Part shown: positions 5,720-8,457 of the stretch, piece by piece
Numbering within the stretch: position 1 is the stretch's first letter
Layout: every line of letters starts with the position of its first letter
Origin: Gammaproteobacteria bacterium
GTDB taxonomy: Bacteria; Pseudomonadota; Gammaproteobacteria; Chromatiales; Chromatiaceae
Length of the DNA: 8,457 nt
Assembly: GCA_030620735.1 (NCBI GenBank)
Contig: JAUXDV010000074.1
Location: 1-8,457 of the forward strand
Direction of reading: 5' to 3'
Translations under genes and position numbers: made by a program
The notes under the pieces: generated by a model
The model's database searches: none
What the model saw: only the letters and a program-made list of their open reading frames with translations
What the model was told of the DNA's origin: nothing

Positions 5720-6559
5720 ATGAAAAATCTACCAGGCAAGTTACTGTTGCTGTCAGTTGTCTCTGTAATTGCAGTGACCGCACAGGCGGCGCAATATGAA
5801 ACAGACAAAGAGGCCTTCGAAAACCATTTCAAAGGTCGTTTTCCCGATGTAGTCAGGGAGGAGTTTGCTAACGGCGTTTATGCCATCGATCCGATAGGAC
5901 GAGAGAGCTGGGAAGCTATCGAGGAGTTTCCTCCCTACGAGTTGTTCGTCGATGACGGTAAGGAGATGTGGGATGCGCCTTTTGCCAATGGCAAAACCTA
6001 CAAGGACTGCTTCCCGGACGGCCCGGGCATTGCCCACAAATATCCGCATTGGGATAAAGAGCAGGGCATGGTCATGACCCTGCCGCTGGCGCTGAACCAG
6101 TGCCGTGAAAGCCAGGGCGAAAAGCCACTGAAGTACAAGAAGGGAAGTATCAACAACATTCTCTCCTATATCGCTTTTGAATCACGCGGTCAGGTGACTG
6201 ATGTCGTGATTCCTGAGGACGACCCGCGCGCACTGGAAGCCTATGAAAATGGCAAAAAGTTCTACTACACGAAGCGTGGTCAACTCAACTTCTCCTGTGC
6301 AAACTGCCATGTGCAGAATGCCGGTATGAAGATTCGTTCAGATATGCTTAGCACGGCGTTAGGACAGACGACGCATTTCCCTGTCTACCGTTCAAAATGG
6401 GGAACTGTCGGCACCCTGCATCGCCGTTTTACTGGCTGCAACAGCCAGGCGCGCGCAAAGCCGTTCAAGGCGCAGGGCGAAGAGTATCGAAATCTCGAAT
6501 ACTTCCTCACTTACATGAGTAACGGTCTGACCCTGAACGGTCCGGGCGCACGCAAGTAA
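5720..6559 (+). CDS. soxA: SoxA, cytochrome c subunit of SoxXA (single-heme type)
   Basis: SoxA carries the active-site heme of the SoxXA complex, which catalyses oxidative coupling of thiosulfate to SoxY. The 279-residue product has a Sec signal (hydrophobic about 7-22, likely cleavage after AQA near 23). Only one CXXCH is present, C193-A-N-C196-H197. Cys97 and Cys128 lie in the N-terminal half where two-heme SoxA proteins have their first heme; in single-heme relatives these cysteines form a disulfide. Cys240 in RFTGCNSQARAKPF is the conserved heme-ligand cysteine that becomes persulfidated. The start at 5720 is preferred because GAGGT (5706-5710) precedes it and the signal peptide follows at once; the in-frame TTG at 5663 overlaps the soxX stop and has no ribosome site. 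Confidence 0.95.
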   Translation: MKNLPGKLLLLSVVSVIAVTAQAAQYETDKEAFENHFKGRFPDVVREEFANGVYAIDPIGRESWEAIEEFPPYELFVDDGKEMWDAPFANGKTYKDCFPDGPGIAHKYPHWDKEQGMVMTLPLALNQCRESQGEKPLKYKKGSINNILSYIAFESRGQVTDVVIPEDDPRALEAYENGKKFYYTKRGQLNFSCANCHVQNAGMKIRSDMLSTALGQTTHFPVYRSKWGTVGTLHRRFTGCNSQARAKPFKAQGEEYRNLEYFLTYMSNGLTLNGPGARK

Positions 6560-6591
6560 ATGGTTGTTCGAGTATCAAATCAGGAGAAAAA

Positions 6592-6996
6592 ATGATGAAT
6601 ATGAAAAAACTGACTGCTATGCTATGTCTCGGCGCTATCGTTGCGATTGCAGGCCAATCGGTCATTGCTGCAGAGAAAAAAGCGGCGCCGAAAGCCGAAA
6701 CAGCGAACAAGGTTGCCGCTGAGCCTGCTGCCAAGAGCAGTGAAAACAGTGGCGACAAGGCGGCAGCCGAGTCGGCTATTGCAGCTGCAGAGAGTGCGAG
6801 AAAAAAAGCGGCCAGCATTGATGGTGAATGGCGTGATACCGGCAAGATGATCAAAAAGGCCCAGGCTGCATTGAAAGCAGGCGACAGCGCCAAGGCGATC
6901 AAACTTGCCAAAAAAGCCGAAAATCAGGCCAAGCTGGGTTATGAACAGGCGCAGGCTCAACAAGAGTTGAAGATGCCCTCCTACCTGAAATATTGA
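6592..6996 (+). CDS. soxK: SoxXA-binding protein SoxK, Ala/Lys-rich
   Basis: Small periplasmic partner proteins of this type bind SoxXA and raise its activity in some thiosulfate oxidizers. The 134-residue product has a Sec signal (hydrophobic about 8-26, IAA-EKK junction). A low-complexity region rich in Ala, Lys and Glu follows (about 27-70). The C-terminal part is better ordered: IDGEWRDTGKMIKKAQAALKAGD, then KAIKLAKKAENQAKLGYEQA, with helical heptad-like spacing. The ending MPSYLKY is typical of this family. AGGAG at 6582-6586 is well spaced for ATG 6592; ATG 6595 and 6601 are close alternatives. Assignment rests on position directly after soxA plus the C-terminal pattern, since sequence conservation is low in this family. 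Confidence 0.82.
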   Translation: MMNMKKLTAMLCLGAIVAIAGQSVIAAEKKAAPKAETANKVAAEPAAKSSENSGDKAAAESAIAAAESARKKAASIDGEWRDTGKMIKKAQAALKAGDSAKAIKLAKKAENQAKLGYEQAQAQQELKMPSYLKY

Positions 6997-7053
6997 TACG
7001 TCAATTTAGACATGTCTGTATTGAGAATAAAATCGAACAAGAGGATCAAGAGT

Positions 7054-7725
7054 ATGAACTTAAAAAATAGAGTTTCGGGCTTCACCCTGGTTGCAGGAAT
7101 GATGCTTTCAGGGGGGGCTATTGCGGATCATGGCGGCAAGATCACAGCCTCGCTGCATTCAGTCGATGTGATGCATAATGGACAAGCGGTGCAGATTTCG
7201 CGGACTGCGGATCATGATGCAGTCATCCCGAAGGAGTTCTCAAAGGTTGGCCGCAGGTGTCCACCTTTCTGTCTGCAGCCCATGCACGTTGCCGAGGGTG
7301 TTGAAACCGTCGGAGAACTCGATGTGCTGGGTTATCTCAAGCGTGCCAGCAGCGGTGACCGCACCGTGATGGTGGTTGATTCACGCACGCCCGAATGGGT
7401 CATGCGCGGAACCATCCCCGGCTCTGTCAACATTCCATGGAATCAGATCAACCATGATGTTGAAGGCACTTTTGAGGTCGAGGCGGAAGCAGCGACCCTG
7501 GATGATATCCTGACGAATCAGTTTGGCGTTAAAAGCACCGATGGCAAGCGTGATTTCCGCAATGCCAAGACCCTGGTGCTTTACTGCAACGGCAACTGGT
7601 GTCCGCAGTCTGCGATCAACATCAAGACACTGCTCAAGCTCGGCTACCCAGCCTATAAGCTGAAGTGGTACAGGGGCGGCATGCAGGCATGGGTCAGCTC
7701 AGGCCTGACCATCTACAGGCGCTGA
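7054..7725 (+). CDS. soxL: SoxL-like periplasmic rhodanese (sulfurtransferase)
   Basis: This is a secreted rhodanese-domain protein that probably moves sulfane sulfur from the Sox carrier to an acceptor. The 223-residue product has a Sec signal (about 1-24, GGAIA-DHG). A segment with paired cysteines comes next (RRCPPFCLQPMHVAEGVET, Cys69 and Cys73). A rhodanese domain spans about 84-220: VVDSRTPEWVMRGTIPGSVNIPW, then the catalytic loop YCNGNWCPQS with Cys178 as the expected sulfur-carrying residue and Cys183 close by, ending WYRGGMQAWVSSGL. The start at 7054 is preferred over 7012 because GAGGA at 7041-7045 is well placed and the signal peptide then begins directly. Position after soxK matches soxXAKL clusters. 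Acceptor and exact role are not known from sequence. Confidence 0.87.
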   Translation: MNLKNRVSGFTLVAGMMLSGGAIADHGGKITASLHSVDVMHNGQAVQISRTADHDAVIPKEFSKVGRRCPPFCLQPMHVAEGVETVGELDVLGYLKRASSGDRTVMVVDSRTPEWVMRGTIPGSVNIPWNQINHDVEGTFEVEAEAATLDDILTNQFGVKSTDGKRDFRNAKTLVLYCNGNWCPQSAINIKTLLKLGYPAYKLKWYRGGMQAWVSSGLTIYRR

Positions 7726-7745
7726 TGATCCAATAGCAACGCACC

Positions 7746-7770
7746 CCGGGGTGGGCTTCGCCCATCCCGG
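7746..7770. repeat. Strong GC hairpin downstream of soxL
   Basis: CCGGGGTGGGC (7746-7756) pairs with GCCCATCCCGG (7760-7770) through eleven pairs including one G-T, around a TTC loop. It starts 20 bases after the soxL stop. No T-run follows (ATCACTTATGG), so it is not a canonical intrinsic terminator. It may act as a partial terminator or protect the 3' end of the soxXAKL message. The GTGGGCTTCGCCCATCCC form resembles widespread REP-like elements. Confidence 0.75.
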
Positions 7771-7788
7771 ATCACTTATGGCGATTTC

Positions 7789-7860
7789 GTAGGATGCTGC
7801 TGAGCTTGCGGAGCGCATCATTCGCGATCGATGCGCTTCGCAAGCTCAGCAGCATCCTAC
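7789..7860. repeat. 72-base palindromic dispersed element between soxL and soxB
   Basis: The left arm (7789-7820, beginning GTAGGATGCTGCTGAGC) is the inverse complement of the right arm (7829-7860) at 30 of 32 positions, with an 8-base centre TTCGCGAT. The right arm is identical over 32 bases to part of msrQ at 1943-1974. It would fold into a very long stem in RNA. It is probably a REP-type or miniature mobile element. No transposase is nearby. Confidence 0.9.
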
Positions 7861-7975
7861 AGCTTATGGCAGTGTTGGATGATTCACGGAATTTTTAGAA
7901 CATACAAATTCCTGCTGGCGCACACCAAATTCAAACAGACAACCGCTAAATATCTACTAATCAGGAAGCAACCGA

Positions 7976-8457
7976 ATGACTATATCACGCCGTGAATTTG
8001 TAAAACTGATGGGCCTTGCCGGCGCTGCCGGAATGATGCCTGGATCTATCTTTGCAGCAGCAAAACAACCCTCGAATCTCTACGAGGTTCCAAAATTCGG
8101 CAATGTCAGCCTGCTCCATTTCACTGACTGCCATGCCCAGCTAAACCCGGTCTATTTTCGTGAGCCGAATGTCAATCTTGGTTTTGGCTACGGTCTTGGC
8201 AAGGCGCCGCATATCGTCGGTGATGCAATGCTGCAGCATTTCAATATCAAGCCGGGCACTATCGAGGCGCACGCCTTCACGTATCTCAATTTTGACGGGG
8301 GCGCCAGCAAGTATGGAAAAATCGGTGGTTTTGCACATCTCAGCACGCTGATCAATCAGCTGCGTGACGCACGCGGCCCCGGCAACTCTCTGCTGCTCGA
8401 CGGTGGTGATACCTGGCAGGGCTCAGGCACCTCCTACTATACGCGCGGCAAGGATAT
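7976..8457 (+). CDS. soxB: SoxB, sulfate thiol esterase (thiosulfohydrolase), N-terminal part (partial)
   Basis: SoxB is the periplasmic dimanganese enzyme that hydrolyses the sulfonate group from SoxY-bound thiosulfate, releasing sulfate. The window holds 160 codons plus two bases; the frame runs off the end, and a full protein is about 560-600 residues. A Tat signal is clear (SRREFVKLMGLAGAAGMM, Arg5-Arg6). Metal-binding motifs of the 5'-nucleotidase/SoxB superfamily are present: FTDCHAQLNPVYFREP (Asp51, His53) and LLLDGGDTWQGSG (Asp145). AGGAA at 7963-7967 is a well-spaced ribosome site for ATG 7976. It lies 250 bases after soxL with two hairpin repeats between, so it may have its own promoter or lower expression from read-through. 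No clear promoter was found in the 115 bases before it. Confidence 0.96.
   Translation, partial: MTISRREFVKLMGLAGAAGMMPGSIFAAAKQPSNLYEVPKFGNVSLLHFTDCHAQLNPVYFREPNVNLGFGYGLGKAPHIVGDAMLQHFNIKPGTIEAHAFTYLNFDGGASKYGKIGGFAHLSTLINQLRDARGPGNSLLLDGGDTWQGSGTSYYTRGKD

Noticed and set aside
7012..7053. ATG at 7012 as the soxL start
   Set aside because: No ribosome site precedes it and it would place a Lys/Arg-rich segment before the signal peptide; 7054 has GAGGA at proper distance.
8141..8351. Open frames on both strands within soxB
   Set aside because: They lie in alternative frames of a clear SoxB coding sequence with conserved motifs in the main frame.

Overview
The window looks like the chromosome of a sulfur-oxidizing proteobacterium, most likely a gammaproteobacterium. 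The grounds are the protein families, the moderate GC content and the typical short palindromic repeats between genes. The order soxX-soxA-soxK-soxL-soxB with a single-heme SoxA fits the thiosulfate oxidizers of that class. The exact genus cannot be read from the sequence alone. All recognised genes are on the + strand.

Layout. Bases 2-247 hold the 3' end of dapB (lysine and cell-wall precursor synthesis), followed by a 7-base tandem repeat. Bases 364-2000 hold msrP-msrQ, which encode the periplasmic molybdoenzyme that repairs oxidized methionines and its heme-bearing membrane partner. The last codons of msrQ lie inside a dispersed palindromic repeat. Bases 2101-4885 hold a two-component system. 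Its histidine kinase has a phosphonate-binding-protein-like periplasmic sensor and a PAS domain, and it overlaps by 8 bases a FixJ/NarL-type response regulator. Bases 4886-5294 form a 409-base noncoding stretch with a 67-base palindromic repeat, a 10-base-period repeat, and candidate promoter and operator elements. Bases 5295-8457 hold the sox cluster: soxX, soxA, soxK, soxL (rhodanese) and the 5' part of soxB. Two hairpin-forming repeats sit between soxL and soxB.

How the genes fit together. SoxXA (with its binding protein SoxK) joins thiosulfate to the SoxYZ carrier in the periplasm, SoxB releases sulfate, and the SoxL rhodanese probably handles sulfane sulfur. soxYZ and soxCD are not in the window. 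The kinase's sensor type resembles that of the TtrS/ThsS group (tetrathionate and thiosulfate sensors), and the pair lies directly upstream of sox. The simplest reading is that it senses a sulfur oxyanion and switches on sox transcription. This link is inference.

The most interesting points are the candidate sulfur-responsive signalling pair beside sox, the repeat that forms the C-terminal tail of MsrQ, the palindrome covering the soxX ribosome binding site, and the repeats splitting soxB from the rest of the cluster. I found no tRNA, rRNA, CRISPR array or transposase gene.
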